Assembly (NCBI GenBank): GCA_910584595.1
Contig: CAJUBQ010000072.1
Coordinates: 1-23,430, forward strand
DNA length: 23,430 bases
Reading direction: 5' to 3'
DNA from: an uncultured Eubacterium sp.
GTDB lineage: Bacteria; Bacillota; Clostridia; Lachnospirales; Lachnospiraceae
Positions 1 through 6,299 of the stretch are shown piece by piece. Numbering within the stretch: the stretch's first letter is position 1; each line of letters opens with the position of its first letter. A model generated the notes under the pieces. The model ran no database searches. It was not told where the DNA came from and saw only the letters and a list, made by a program, of their open reading frames with translations. The position numbers and the translations under genes are program-made.

Positions 1-1
1 T

Positions 2-76
2 AATAAATGGGAAGAAGCGTATTCTGCCTGTTTATTAGCAGATAAAGCTGTGCAAAGGATTAGGAGGGTATTTTAG
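2..76 (+). CDS. C-terminal end of an unidentified gene entering from the left
   Basis: This frame is open from the left edge and ends in TAG at 74-76. The last 24 residues are hydrophilic and finish in RIRRVF. The stop overlaps the GTG start of the next gene by one base (TAGTG), a translational-coupling arrangement that suggests one operon. Too little is present to name a family. Confidence 0.5.
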   Translation, partial: NKWEEAYSACLLADKAVQRIRRVF

Positions 77-264
77 TGGAATCAAAAGTAAACAGAAAAA
101 AATTTGTCCGTTACAAGGAAGGGGCAGAATTATACAGCATTTGTCAGAGTAAATTTGAAAAGTTGGCAAAGGAAGCAAAAGCAATTTATAAAGTTGATAA
201 GGTAGTTTTAGTGAACTGTGAGTTGTTTGAAAAATATCTGGAAACATTCAGAATAGACGGCTAA
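76..264 (+). CDS. DUF6462-like small excisionase-type DNA-binding protein
   Basis: The protein has 62 residues, starts with GTG, and has the ribosome binding site TAGGAGGG at 61-68. The central RYKEGAELYSICQSKFEKLA reads as a helix-turn-helix. It is followed by a VDKVVLVN strand pair and a C-terminal FEKYLETF helix, the winged-helix layout of Tn916-type excisionases. The protein resembles the DUF6462 family, which in Clostridia mobile elements usually sits just before the integrase. Its partner here would be integrase 1 at 551. It probably bends DNA at the element end to steer Int toward excision. The family is recognised from memory, and the excisionase role is inferred from fold and position. 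Confidence 0.65.
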   Translation: MESKVNRKKFVRYKEGAELYSICQSKFEKLAKEAKAIYKVDKVVLVNCELFEKYLETFRIDG

Positions 265-284
265 AGAGTTGTTGTACTTTTTAC

Positions 285-313
285 TTGACTTTTCGTTGTA
301 CGAAAAGTATAAT
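285..313 (+). promoter_or_regulatory. Consensus sigma-A promoter with a palindromic operator in the spacer
   Basis: A -35 box TTGACT (285-290) and a -10 box TATAAT (308-313) are separated by exactly 17 bp. A perfect 9-bp inverted repeat, ACTTTTCGT / ACGAAAAGT with a 3-base centre, covers 288-308 and therefore fills the spacer. A repressor bound there would block RNA polymerase. The first gene downstream encodes a ribbon-helix-helix protein, which makes autoregulation the simplest reading. Confidence 0.8.
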
Positions 314-340
314 GGTATCAGATGCAAGGGAGGTGCATAC

Positions 341-508
341 ATGGCAAAGATGGGCAGACCTAAAGTTGAGGAAGTAAAGGATAAGAGCATTAACATGAGG
401 GTGACACCCGCCGAATACCAAAAAATAAAAGAATATGCACAAACCCATAATCTGACCATAACACAAGTATTGCAGAAGGGGGTAGAGAAAATTCTCAAAA
501 CACCCTGA
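341..508 (+). CDS. Ribbon-helix-helix (CopG/Arc-type) repressor of the integrase unit
   Basis: The protein has 55 residues. ATG 341 is chosen because AGGGAGG lies 8 bases upstream, whereas longer frames begin inside the promoter. After a GRPK basic arm, the strand INMRVTP is followed by two helices, AEYQKIKEYAQTHN and TITQVLQKGVEKIL, which is the ribbon-helix-helix pattern. Such proteins bind palindromes as dimers. The 9-bp inverted repeat inside its own promoter (288-308) is the obvious operator. Integrase 1 starts 42 bp downstream with no terminator between, so this repressor probably sets integrase 1 expression as well. Confidence 0.75.
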   Translation: MAKMGRPKVEEVKDKSINMRVTPAEYQKIKEYAQTHNLTITQVLQKGVEKILKTP

Positions 509-550
509 TGTGGGTACAAGGCTCTTTCCATTTATGGAAAGGAGCATAAG

Positions 551-1795
551 ATGGCACAAGCAAGAAAGGACAATAGAGGCAGGGTATTAAGAAAAGGCGA
601 AACACAGCGGAAATATGATTCGATGTATATCTACACTTATACCGATCCCTTTACCCATAAGAGAAAGTACCTTTATTCAAAGGACTTAATGGAATTGCGG
701 GAGAAGGAAAAAGCGTTGATGAAGGATCAGCTCGACGGTCTTGATGTGTATGCGGCTGGAAATTCTGATTTGAATTTTGTCTTTGACAGATATATTTCTA
801 CGAAAACAGATTTAAGGTCAACAACATACACAAACTATACCTATACTTATGACCATTTTGTCCGGGAAACATTCGGGAAAAATAAAGTTGGGGAAATTAA
901 GTATTCTGATGTACTGCATTTTTATCTCTATCTTTTAAAGGAGAAAGGAATACAGGTGAATACGTTGGAAACAGTACATTCAGTGCTGCACCCTACTTTC
1001 CAGATGGCGGTAAGGGATGATATTATCCGCACAAATCCGAGTGACGGAGTTATGGCACAGGTCAAGAAGAAGCCGGGTAAAAATCATGGTGTACGCCATG
1101 CCTTGACGGTGGAACAGCAGAGAGCCTTTATGAATTACACAGCCAACAATCCGGTATTTTGTCATTGGACACCACTTTTTACGGTGTTGTTGGGTACAGG
1201 TTGCAGAATTGGAGAAATTATTGGACTGCGGTGGGAAGATATTGATTACGAAAAGCGTATGATTAGTATCAACCATAGCGTAACATATTACCCAAGACGG
1301 ACTGACACATATAAATGTGAATTTCAGGTTTCCTTACCCAAGACCGAAGCAGGTATCCGCAATGTACCGATGATGGAGGAAGTATATAAGGCTTTCAAAG
1401 AGGAAGCGGCAAGGCAGAAAGAAGATGGATGCTATAATACAATGGAAGTGGATGGGATGTCGGGTTTTGTCTTTGCGAATCGTTTTGGAGGACTGCATAA
1501 TCCGCAGGCAATCAACCGCACAATCCGGCGTATACTGGAAAACCATAATGCGGAAGAAGTGTTAAACGCAAAGAAGGAAGAAAGACCGCCGATTATTATT
1601 CCCCATTTCTCCTGCCACCATTTAAGGCACACATTTTGTACCCGGTTTTGTGAGAACGAAACGAATGTAAAAATCATTCAGGCAGTAATGGGACACGCTA
1701 ATATCGAAACAACATTAGATATATATGCGGAAGTTACTGACATGAAGAAAACAGAAGCTATTGAAGATTTATCACGCAATTTACACATTTTTTAG
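551..1795 (+). CDS. Tyrosine site-specific integrase 1 (Tn916 type)
   Basis: The protein has 414 residues. It has an N-terminal arm-binding domain of about 65 residues, a core-binding domain (about 70-175) and a catalytic domain (about 185-400). The catalytic residues can be placed: R219 in GCRIGEIIGLRW, K264 in PKTEAG, H356 and R359 in HHLRH, H382 in MGHAN and the nucleophile Y392 in LDIYAEV. All are present, so the enzyme looks active. ATG 551 follows AAAGGAG at 538-544. The gene is related to integrase 2 (19223-20500) but clearly diverged. Its 3' end faces three GT(G/A)CAACA repeats and the core at 1971, which places it at the right end of an element lying mostly left of the window. Confidence 0.93.
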   Translation: MAQARKDNRGRVLRKGETQRKYDSMYIYTYTDPFTHKRKYLYSKDLMELREKEKALMKDQLDGLDVYAAGNSDLNFVFDRYISTKTDLRSTTYTNYTYTYDHFVRETFGKNKVGEIKYSDVLHFYLYLLKEKGIQVNTLETVHSVLHPTFQMAVRDDIIRTNPSDGVMAQVKKKPGKNHGVRHALTVEQQRAFMNYTANNPVFCHWTPLFTVLLGTGCRIGEIIGLRWEDIDYEKRMISINHSVTYYPRRTDTYKCEFQVSLPKTEAGIRNVPMMEEVYKAFKEEAARQKEDGCYNTMEVDGMSGFVFANRFGGLHNPQAINRTIRRILENHNAEEVLNAKKEERPPIIIPHFSCHHLRHTFCTRFCENETNVKIIQAVMGHANIETTLDIYAEVTDMKKTEAIEDLSRNLHIF

Positions 1796-1823
1796 GAAAG
1801 AGTCCGAGAGTGTAAATGTTGCA

Positions 1824-1861
1824 GTGCAACAGGAAATTGCAGGTACAACAAAAGTGCAACA
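1824..1861 (+). repeat. Arm-type direct repeats of integrase 1
   Basis: There are three direct copies of GT(G/A)CAACA at 1824-1831, 1843-1850 and 1854-1861. The last two are 11 bp apart, one helical turn. They begin 28 bp after the integrase 1 stop and 110-147 bp before the core at 1971. The position resembles that of arm-type integrase sites in Tn916-like elements. The function is inferred from position and spacing. Confidence 0.6.
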
Positions 1862-1970
1862 AATTTTGATTGCATAGTACCGCATAATAGGTGATAATAG
1901 GTTATAGAGAAAACGCAGAAAATGAGGGTTTAAGGCATAATGAGTGATAATACGTTACGGGAACTTTCTT

Positions 1971-1983
1971 TCCCGACGATGAA
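1971..1983 (+). other. Putative attachment-site core, left copy (E1 right end / E2 left end)
   Basis: TCCCGACGATGAA recurs in direct orientation at 23270-23282. In both places AAGGGTTT follows about 42 bp further on, and arm-like repeats lie at similar distances on both sides. This is the pattern of recombined attachment sites. The true crossover interval cannot be set from one junction sequence. Confidence 0.6.
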
Positions 1984-2032
1984 GAGCATAGATAAGTAAA
2001 AGCTTGTATTTATAAGGGTTTTAGAATCGTTT

Positions 2033-2072
2033 TTGTACCAAATATTCTAGTTTTGTACCAATCTTGTACCAT
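2033..2072 (+). repeat. Left arm-type repeats of integrase 2
   Basis: TTGTACCA occurs three times in direct orientation, starting at 2033, 2053 and 2064. The last two are spaced 11 bp. The same word with 11-bp spacing occurs at the other end of the element (23121-23152). The first copy lies 62 bp from the left core. Confidence 0.6.
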
Positions 2073-2091
2073 CTGGAGACAGAAATATACA

Positions 2092-2190
2092 GGGTTATGT
2101 AGGGTTGTTAGAAAAAAGCAGCTTACAGGAACAACTAAAAAGATTTAAGCATAGGGGAATATCCTGCAGCCGAGCAGGGTATTCCCTTAT
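2092..2190 (+). repeat. End module R1 (first copy) with terminator-like hairpin
   Basis: The module begins GGGTTATGTAGGGTTGTTAG and runs through GCAGCTTA into a hairpin. A second imperfect copy lies at 2926-3022. Its last part is a stem GGGAATATCCTGC / GCAGGGTATTCCC (2155-2186) with a 6-base loop and a weak T-rich tail, so it may also terminate transcription. The two copies bracket the first toxin-antitoxin pair. Confidence 0.65.
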
Positions 2191-2217
2191 TGTGTATGAC
2201 GGGCATACTTGAAACTC

Positions 2218-2246
2218 TTGTAAAACCGATGAAAATGGCATATAAT
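2218..2246 (+). promoter_or_regulatory. Promoter of the first toxin-antitoxin pair
   Basis: A TTGTAA -35 box (2218-2223), a 17-bp spacer and a TATAAT -10 box (2241-2246) lie 41 bp before the antitoxin start. There is no other gene between. Confidence 0.65.
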
Positions 2247-2287
2247 AAACAGTACCTAAAATATGTGATGTGGAAGGAGATGATTTT

Positions 2288-2446
2288 ATGGCATTGGCAG
2301 AAGCGGTTAAAACAAGTGAAAATTCTTATACTGTTGAAAGTGCTATGAATGTCCTGTTATCTAAATTAGACGAAGCGCTGGATGATGTGGAGCATGGACG
2401 GGTTTTGGACGAAGATGAATTGTGGGCTGAAATTGATGCAATTTAA
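2288..2446 (+). CDS. Small antitoxin of a RelBE/ParDE-type pair
   Basis: The protein has 52 residues, and GGAAGGAGATG at 2272-2282 acts as the ribosome binding site. It is acidic and helical, ending in GRVLDEDELWAEIDAI, which resembles the toxin-wrapping C-terminal half of Phd/RelB/ParD antitoxins. No clear DNA-binding domain is visible. The toxin start lies within 15 bp of its stop, the usual coupled order. The assignment rests mainly on the neighbour. Confidence 0.65.
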   Translation: MALAEAVKTSENSYTVESAMNVLLSKLDEALDDVEHGRVLDEDELWAEIDAI

Positions 2447-2460
2447 AAGTGGGTGGTGCA

Positions 2461-2817
2461 TTGCAGAAGAAATATAGAATCAAATATACTTATAGCAGCA
2501 GAGATGATATTCGGGGAATAAAGAAATATATTTTGGACAATTTCAAATATCGTGAACTGGGCGAGAATTTTACGAAGAAGATAAAGACAGCAGCTGATGG
2601 GTTAAGAACACTTCCTACAGGCTATAATACGACAGGGATTCGATACAGAGGATATGGCATTTACCTTAAGCCATACCGTACATATCTTCTGTTTTATATT
2701 GTAGATGATGAACTGGCAGTAGTGACAATTCTCCGGGTATTACAGGATGGGATGAATTGGCAGTATATTCTGAAGCGTTGGGAATGTGAACAGGATATAG
2801 GTACGGATAACGGATGA
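2461..2817 (+). CDS. RelE/ParE-family toxin
   Basis: The protein has 118 residues from TTG 2461, chosen because GGGTGGTG lies just upstream; GTG 2449 is the alternative. The C-terminal half carries the family signature: GYGIYLKPYRTYLLFYIVDD followed by VVTILRVLQDGMNW, the beta-sheet core of RelE/ParE toxins. Members either cleave mRNA in the ribosome or poison DNA gyrase. Which applies here cannot be told from sequence. The N-terminal helix pair (DDIRGIKKYILDNF) and the length are normal, and no break is visible, so the pair is probably functional and stabilises the element. Confidence 0.85.
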   Translation: MQKKYRIKYTYSSRDDIRGIKKYILDNFKYRELGENFTKKIKTAADGLRTLPTGYNTTGIRYRGYGIYLKPYRTYLLFYIVDDELAVVTILRVLQDGMNWQYILKRWECEQDIGTDNG

Positions 2818-2925
2818 AAACTATTACATCGCCTGCCACGCTATTTTTACCGCAGCTTACGCAGTGGCTATGAAGAAGGGTGTAGATGTATGAGAACGAG
2901 TTATGTTTTTATGATGGGCTGGAAA

Positions 2926-3022
2926 GGGTTATGTAGTGTTGTTAGAAAAGGCAGCTTATTGAAACTAAAAAAGAACGAAAAAAGGGGGGATATCTTGCAG
3001 TAGTGCAGGATATTCCCCTTTT
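2926..3022 (+). repeat. End module R2 (second copy) with intrinsic terminator
   Basis: The copy starts GGGTTATGTAGTGTTGTTAG and continues GCAGCTTA, as in R1. It ends in a hairpin (about 2979-3022) whose arms GGGATATCTTGCA and TGCAGGATATTCCCC enclose a 4-base loop and are followed by TTTT. It probably terminates transcription of the upstream toxin unit. Confidence 0.65.
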
Positions 3023-3103
3023 CACGCATTTATTGTAAAAATGCATAGCATGATGAAATTCCTAAAAATATAAATAGAGATTCAAATTTTATATCAGGTT
3101 TTA

Positions 3104-3149
3104 TCACTATGTGATATAATATATAGAAAAAGTCTCACTATGTGATATA
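3104..3149 (+). promoter_or_regulatory. Twin palindromic sites before the Rpn-like gene
   Basis: TCACTATGTGATATA occurs exactly twice, at 3104-3118 and 3135-3149, 31 bp apart (about three helical turns). Each contains the palindrome ATCAC-TAT-GTGAT or its TCAC core. The first copy overlaps a TATAAT -10 box at 3115-3120, although no good -35 box is visible. Cooperative repressor binding is the likely use. Confidence 0.55.
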
Positions 3150-3176
3150 GAAAATAGAAAAGAAAGGCAGGACGAT

Positions 3177-4103
3177 ATGCCAAAAAAGACACCAGACTAC
3201 GATAACGTCTTCAAGACGATGAAAATAAAGCACAAGCGGCTGTTTGTTTCTGTGATCAATGACGTTTTTGGAAAAGATTATCCATTGGATGTGAAAGTAG
3301 ATGTACTGCCATCCGAGGGCTATCTGACAGAAAATGAAACAGCGGACGGGAGTACGGAAATTGAAGAGCAGATTTCGGATTTCCTGATAAAGATCAGGGA
3401 TGAAGTATACCTGTTAGAATGCCAAAGTTATGATGACGGTTCTATGGCTATCAGGATTGCAGAGTATGCTTTTATTGTTGCTAGGCAGTTTGCAGTGTGG
3501 GACATTGGAAAGGCAACAATTCCAATGCCCCAGTTTACAGTTATTTATGTTAAGCGTACCGAAAAGACGCCAAAAGCAACAACGATTACATTCACATTTC
3601 CAGATGGACAGAGCGTAGATTATAAGTCTGACAATGTGATTCTGGAAGAATTAACGAGGGAATATATTATTGAAAAGAAGCTGTTTCCATATATTCCGTT
3701 TTATATTGCGAGGTATGAAAAGGATATTCTATATGGGGATGATATAGATGCAGCTGTGGATGACCTTGAATACTTTAGAAACGAAATTATTCGTCTGAAT
3801 AATGAAGGCGAATTATCAGATGGAGAGATGGCAGATCTTATGGGGTTTGTAAATACGATTATTACGTATATTACAAATGGAAATAAAAATGAAGAAAGGC
3901 TGGTGAATGTCATGGGTGGAAGAATCATTGAAACACAGACAGAAATATGGATGAAACAGGGAGAAGCAAAGATGATTGTTGAATTGGGTCAGGAAGTTGG
4001 ACTCGATGATCTGGAAATATTACAAAAGCTACAGGAAAAAATTGGCTTATCTTTAGAAGATGCAAAAGTGTATTTGGAACAATATGGAAAGCAGCCTGTA
4101 TAA
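3177..4103 (+). CDS. Rpn-like PD-(D/E)XK nuclease (PDDEXK transposase-family protein)
   Basis: The protein has 308 residues, with AAAGGCAGG upstream. The nuclease core is seen in ISDFLIKI (D68) followed by YLLECQSYDDGSM (E81-x-Q83) and the helix RIAEYAFIVARQ. This is the Asp...Glu-x-Gln variant typical of Rpn (recombination-promoting nuclease) and related PDDEXK families. A variable middle is followed by a helical C-terminal tail from about residue 260 (AKMIVELGQEVGL...AKVYLEQYGKQ). That tail is repeated downstream (4103-4330) and also ends a different nuclease at 20637. Rpn proteins of other bacteria act in DNA cleavage and phage defence and can be held back by a small protein made from their own C-terminal part. 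Whether that applies here is inference. Confidence 0.75.
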   Translation: MPKKTPDYDNVFKTMKIKHKRLFVSVINDVFGKDYPLDVKVDVLPSEGYLTENETADGSTEIEEQISDFLIKIRDEVYLLECQSYDDGSMAIRIAEYAFIVARQFAVWDIGKATIPMPQFTVIYVKRTEKTPKATTITFTFPDGQSVDYKSDNVILEELTREYIIEKKLFPYIPFYIARYEKDILYGDDIDAAVDDLEYFRNEIIRLNNEGELSDGEMADLMGFVNTIITYITNGNKNEERLVNVMGGRIIETQTEIWMKQGEAKMIVELGQEVGLDDLEILQKLQEKIGLSLEDAKVYLEQYGKQPV

Positions 4104-4330
4104 ATGAAGAAAGGCTGGCAAATATCATGGGTGGAGTAATAATTGAAACGGAATCAGAAAGACTTCTGAGGTAGGGAATGGAGCAGGGAAAAGCAAAGAT
4201 GATTGTCGAATTGGGTCAGGAGGATGGGCTTAGTGATGAAGTTCTTCTTAACAGGCTCCAGAAAAAAATTGGAGTATCACCTGAAAGGGCAAAAGAATAT
4301 TTGTATGAGTATGGAAAGCAGCTTGTATAA
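4103..4330 (+). pseudogene. Tandem second copy of the Rpn C-terminal tail, with a free-standing small ORF
   Basis: Starting at the very stop codon of the Rpn gene, AATGAAGAAAGGCTGG begins a second, diverged copy of the last 76 codons of that gene, ending in YEYGKQLV and TAA at 4328-4330. An in-frame TAG at 4172-4174 splits it. Immediately after, ATG 4178 with GAGG six bases upstream (4168-4171) opens a clean 50-codon frame, starting MEQGKAKMIVELGQEDGL. This ORF (4178-4330) corresponds to the shape of the small inhibitory C-terminal products known for Rpn proteins. It may be a decayed duplicate or a real antitoxin-like gene. Confidence 0.65.
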
Positions 4331-4544
4331 ATGAAGAAAAGCAGGTTTTTCAATTTATGGCATAGTGAAGATGTATTGTAAAAGAGTATCTATTTCATGA
4401 TGTAAGTACGGTTAATATATAAAGTATAATAGATTGGTAAAGAACATGGAGATGAAAAGGCATATGCAGATTATGTTATACTGAAACAAATTTAGATACT
4501 GGATATGAAACGTGCAAAGAAGTAATTATGAAAGGGGGAGTCAT
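4331..4544. other. Short intergenic region before the second antitoxin
   Basis: Only a TATAAT at 4425-4430 stands out, with no convincing -35 box. No gene is seen. Confidence 0.35.
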
Positions 4545-4799
4545 ATGTCAGAGTTACATCAGAAGGCAGTCCGTCTGATAAGCGGACTATCAGATGATAA
4601 TATAAGCTTTTTAATAGAGATTATTCAAAGACTAATGCCTCAGGAAACATGTACAGAGGATAATGAAAGTACCGGGCTGCAGGCTTTTCAGAGACTGGAT
4701 GCTGCCAGGGCGGATATAAAACAATATCTGCCAGATGGCTTTGATCCAGAAAAGGAGTTAGAGGATGCAAGAGCTGAGAAGTATGGCAGTATTAATTGA
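4545..4799 (+). CDS. Antitoxin partner of a PIN-domain toxin
   Basis: The protein has 84 residues. ATG 4545 is chosen because AAAGGGGGAG lies seven bases upstream. The N-terminus MSELHQKAVRLISGLSDDNI is helical. It is followed by QAFQRLDAARADIKQYLPDG and FDPEKELEDARAEKYG, an acidic tail of the kind that wraps a toxin in VapB-like antitoxins. The stop overlaps the PIN gene start by 17 bp. The antitoxin is intact although its toxin is interrupted. Confidence 0.7.
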   Translation: MSELHQKAVRLISGLSDDNISFLIEIIQRLMPQETCTEDNESTGLQAFQRLDAARADIKQYLPDGFDPEKELEDARAEKYGSIN

Positions 4800-5196
4800 T
4801 ACAAATGTGATTATTGATTTCCTAATTACAAGGGAACCATATTTTGAATCATCTTCAAATGTAATAGAAAAATGCGCTGCCGGAGAGTTGAAATGATATA
4901 TTGCTTTTCATTCAGTTCCAAATTTATGGTACATTCTACGTAAGATACCAGAGGAAAAGTGTCGAAAATGGCTGACAGACATATATGGATTTCTACAGGC
5001 AGCTGGCGTAAATCATGATGAAGTGTTAAGAGCAATTAAAATGGAAAAATTTAAAGATTTTGAGGATTGCCTGCAGGATAGATGTGCCAGAAAAGCTGAT
5101 GCCAAATATATAATCACAAGAAATACAGAAGATTTCAGTGAATCAGAAGTTCCGGCAATATCGCCAGAAAAGTTTTTGAATGTTATTTCAAATTAG
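4783..5196 (+). pseudogene. PIN-domain (VapC-like) toxin interrupted by one in-frame stop
   Basis: The frame of 138 codons begins MAVLIDTNVIIDFLI, carrying the first PIN aspartates D6 and D12. It continues with FKDFEDCLQDRCA, supplying the central acidic residues, and KYIITRNTEDF, the final PIN motif. Codon 38 is TGA (4894-4896) in the context GELK-stop-YIAFHS, where related proteins usually carry a small residue. A single G-to-T change of GGA would explain it. PIN toxins cut RNA with two metal ions. With the stop only a 37-residue fragment would be made, so the toxin is presumed dead. Confidence 0.8.
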
Positions 5197-5260
5197 TATT
5201 ATAATAATAATTTAGTTGTAAAAGATGCTGAACTATAGAAAATATGAGAAGAAGTTATAA

Positions 5261-5298
5261 GAGGGATTTTCTGCCATCAGGCAGTAAGTCCCTCTTTT
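5261..5298 (+). terminator. Intrinsic terminator after the PIN gene
   Basis: GAGGGA and TCCCTC form the outer stem, with CTGCC-ATCA-GGCAG as an inner stem, followed by TTTTT. Apart from this, 5197-5497 holds only a TTGACA at 5381-5386 without a matching -10 box. Confidence 0.8.
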
Positions 5299-5497
5299 TC
5301 TGGTTTGAAATAGGACAGGTGCGGATGACGGGCAGAAAGAAACAGGGATGTGGTGAAACAATTATTACTATGATTTTAATTTGACATAATTTGAAAATAT
5401 AAAAAACAAGGGTCAGGTATAGTAATTTATAAAATACAGCATGACAATCTTATACTGTTTATGGAATAAACAGTATGCATTTAAGGAGGTACAAAAA

Positions 5498-5716
5498 ATG
5501 ATTGATAATAAAGGACAGGAAAGCAGCAGAAACAGCAGCTCATTAGAAAATTTTACAGTCCGGGTAACAAACCCCATGTTATACGACAGGTTACATACAC
5601 TTTCAGCTGAATATTCGGTATCTGTTGAGCTGCTTGTCAATGCAGCTGTAAAACGTTTCATTGAAGATGTTGATTTTGTGAGGGGACTCCGTACCGGAAA
5701 AATAGATTTCGAGTAA
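5498..5716 (+). CDS. Probable ribbon-helix-helix protein
   Basis: The protein has 72 residues. ATG 5498 is selected because AAGGAGGT lies seven bases upstream. After a Ser/Asn-rich start, the strand LENFTVRVTNP leads into two helices (MLYDRLHTLSAEYS and SVELLVNAAVKRFIEDVDF), the ribbon-helix-helix order. It could be a regulator or an antitoxin without a toxin. It converges on the XRE gene with only 4 bp between stops. Confidence 0.5.
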   Translation: MIDNKGQESSRNSSSLENFTVRVTNPMLYDRLHTLSAEYSVSVELLVNAAVKRFIEDVDFVRGLRTGKIDFE

Positions 5717-5720
5717 ACGG

Positions 5721-6056
5721 CTACTCGTTATCTGTTTCAAAGTAAGAAAAAATAGTACGCAGTACGTTAATTGCCATCTGTTTCCGTTCCTTCGGCTGAC
5801 AGTCAACGATCTGTCTGAACTGTTCTATGATATTGGAATCGCTGTCTGATACAGAATCAGAAAGAAGATAATCAACCGTTACTCCGAGCCTGTTAACGAG
5901 CCTCACGAGTGTATCTAATGTGAGGCTCCGTTCGCCGCGTTCAATAGCTCCCATGTATGTGTCGGATATGTCTATTGCTTCTGCAAGCTGGGCCTGTGTG
6001 AGATTTAGTTTCAGGCGTTCTTCCCGGATTCTTTTTCCTAACCTCTTATAGTCCAT
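5721..6056 (-). CDS. XRE-family (Cro/cI-type) transcriptional repressor
   Basis: The protein has 111 residues, and AAGGGGTGG lies before the ATG on the minus strand. The helix-turn-helix covers residues about 6-60: GKRIREERLKLNLTQAQLAE, IDISDTYMGAIERGERSL and TLVRLVNRLGVTVDYLL, a textbook XRE domain. The remainder is a short helical dimerisation tail (EQFRQIVDCQPKERKQMAIN). It reads away from a consensus rightward promoter at 6129-6157, so it probably represses the rightward genes of the element, as in phage and conjugative-element switches. Confidence 0.88.
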   Translation of the reverse strand: MDYKRLGKRIREERLKLNLTQAQLAEAIDISDTYMGAIERGERSLTLDTLVRLVNRLGVTVDYLLSDSVSDSDSNIIEQFRQIVDCQPKERKQMAINVLRTIFSYFETDNE

Positions 6057-6128
6057 GCAACCACCCCTTTTCTTTTTATTTTAAATATAAAAAAAGAAAA
6101 ACCCCAATATCTAATGGAGGTTTTTATA

Positions 6129-6157
6129 TTGACTATATGGAGTTTTAATGATATACT
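6129..6157 (+). promoter_or_regulatory. Consensus rightward promoter divergent to the XRE gene
   Basis: A TTGACT -35 box (6129-6134), a 17-bp spacer and a TATACT -10 box (6152-6157) are present. The -35 box sits inside ATAT-TGACT-ATAT, a small palindrome that could be an XRE operator. Confidence 0.65.
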
Positions 6158-6201
6158 TATTGAGAAAGTAAAAAGGGATAAAGGAAAGGAGAAATACTAA
6201 A

Positions 6202-6299
6202 ATGATAATAAAAACCATCTATACGGCAGACCACTAGAATTTATAGTGATTCAATCAGACAAGCTCCGGCTAGTGTTCTGTAGCTGGGCCATGCTGTAA
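6202..6299 (+). pseudogene. Small frameshifted gene after the rightward promoter
   Basis: ATG 6202 follows GGAAAGGAG and encodes MIIKTIYTADH before TAG at 6235-6237. One frame over, from 6225, the reading continues GRPLEFIVIQSDKLRLVFC to TAA at 6297-6299. The two parts together look like one small protein with a one-base shift. The family is not recognised. Confidence 0.4.

Larger units (their letters stand above)
2818..3176. other. Gene-free stretch holding R2, a terminator and the Rpn promoter region
   Basis: From 2813 to 2893 a short frame without a start encodes ENYYIACHAIFTAAYAVAMK and a few more residues. It is possibly the tail of a lost gene. Repeat R2 with its terminator hairpin (2926-3022) and a regulatory region with twin palindromes (3104-3149) follow. 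Confidence 0.5.

Noticed and set aside
208..531. Minus-strand frame of 107 codons across the promoter and ribbon-helix-helix gene
   Set aside because: It lies opposite two well-supported genes and a consensus promoter, and has no ribosome binding site or recognisable motif.
2813..2893. Coding fragment ENYYIACHAIFTAAYAVAMK after the first toxin
   Set aside because: It is protein-like, but has no start, no recognised family and only 26 codons. It is mentioned only as a possible relic.
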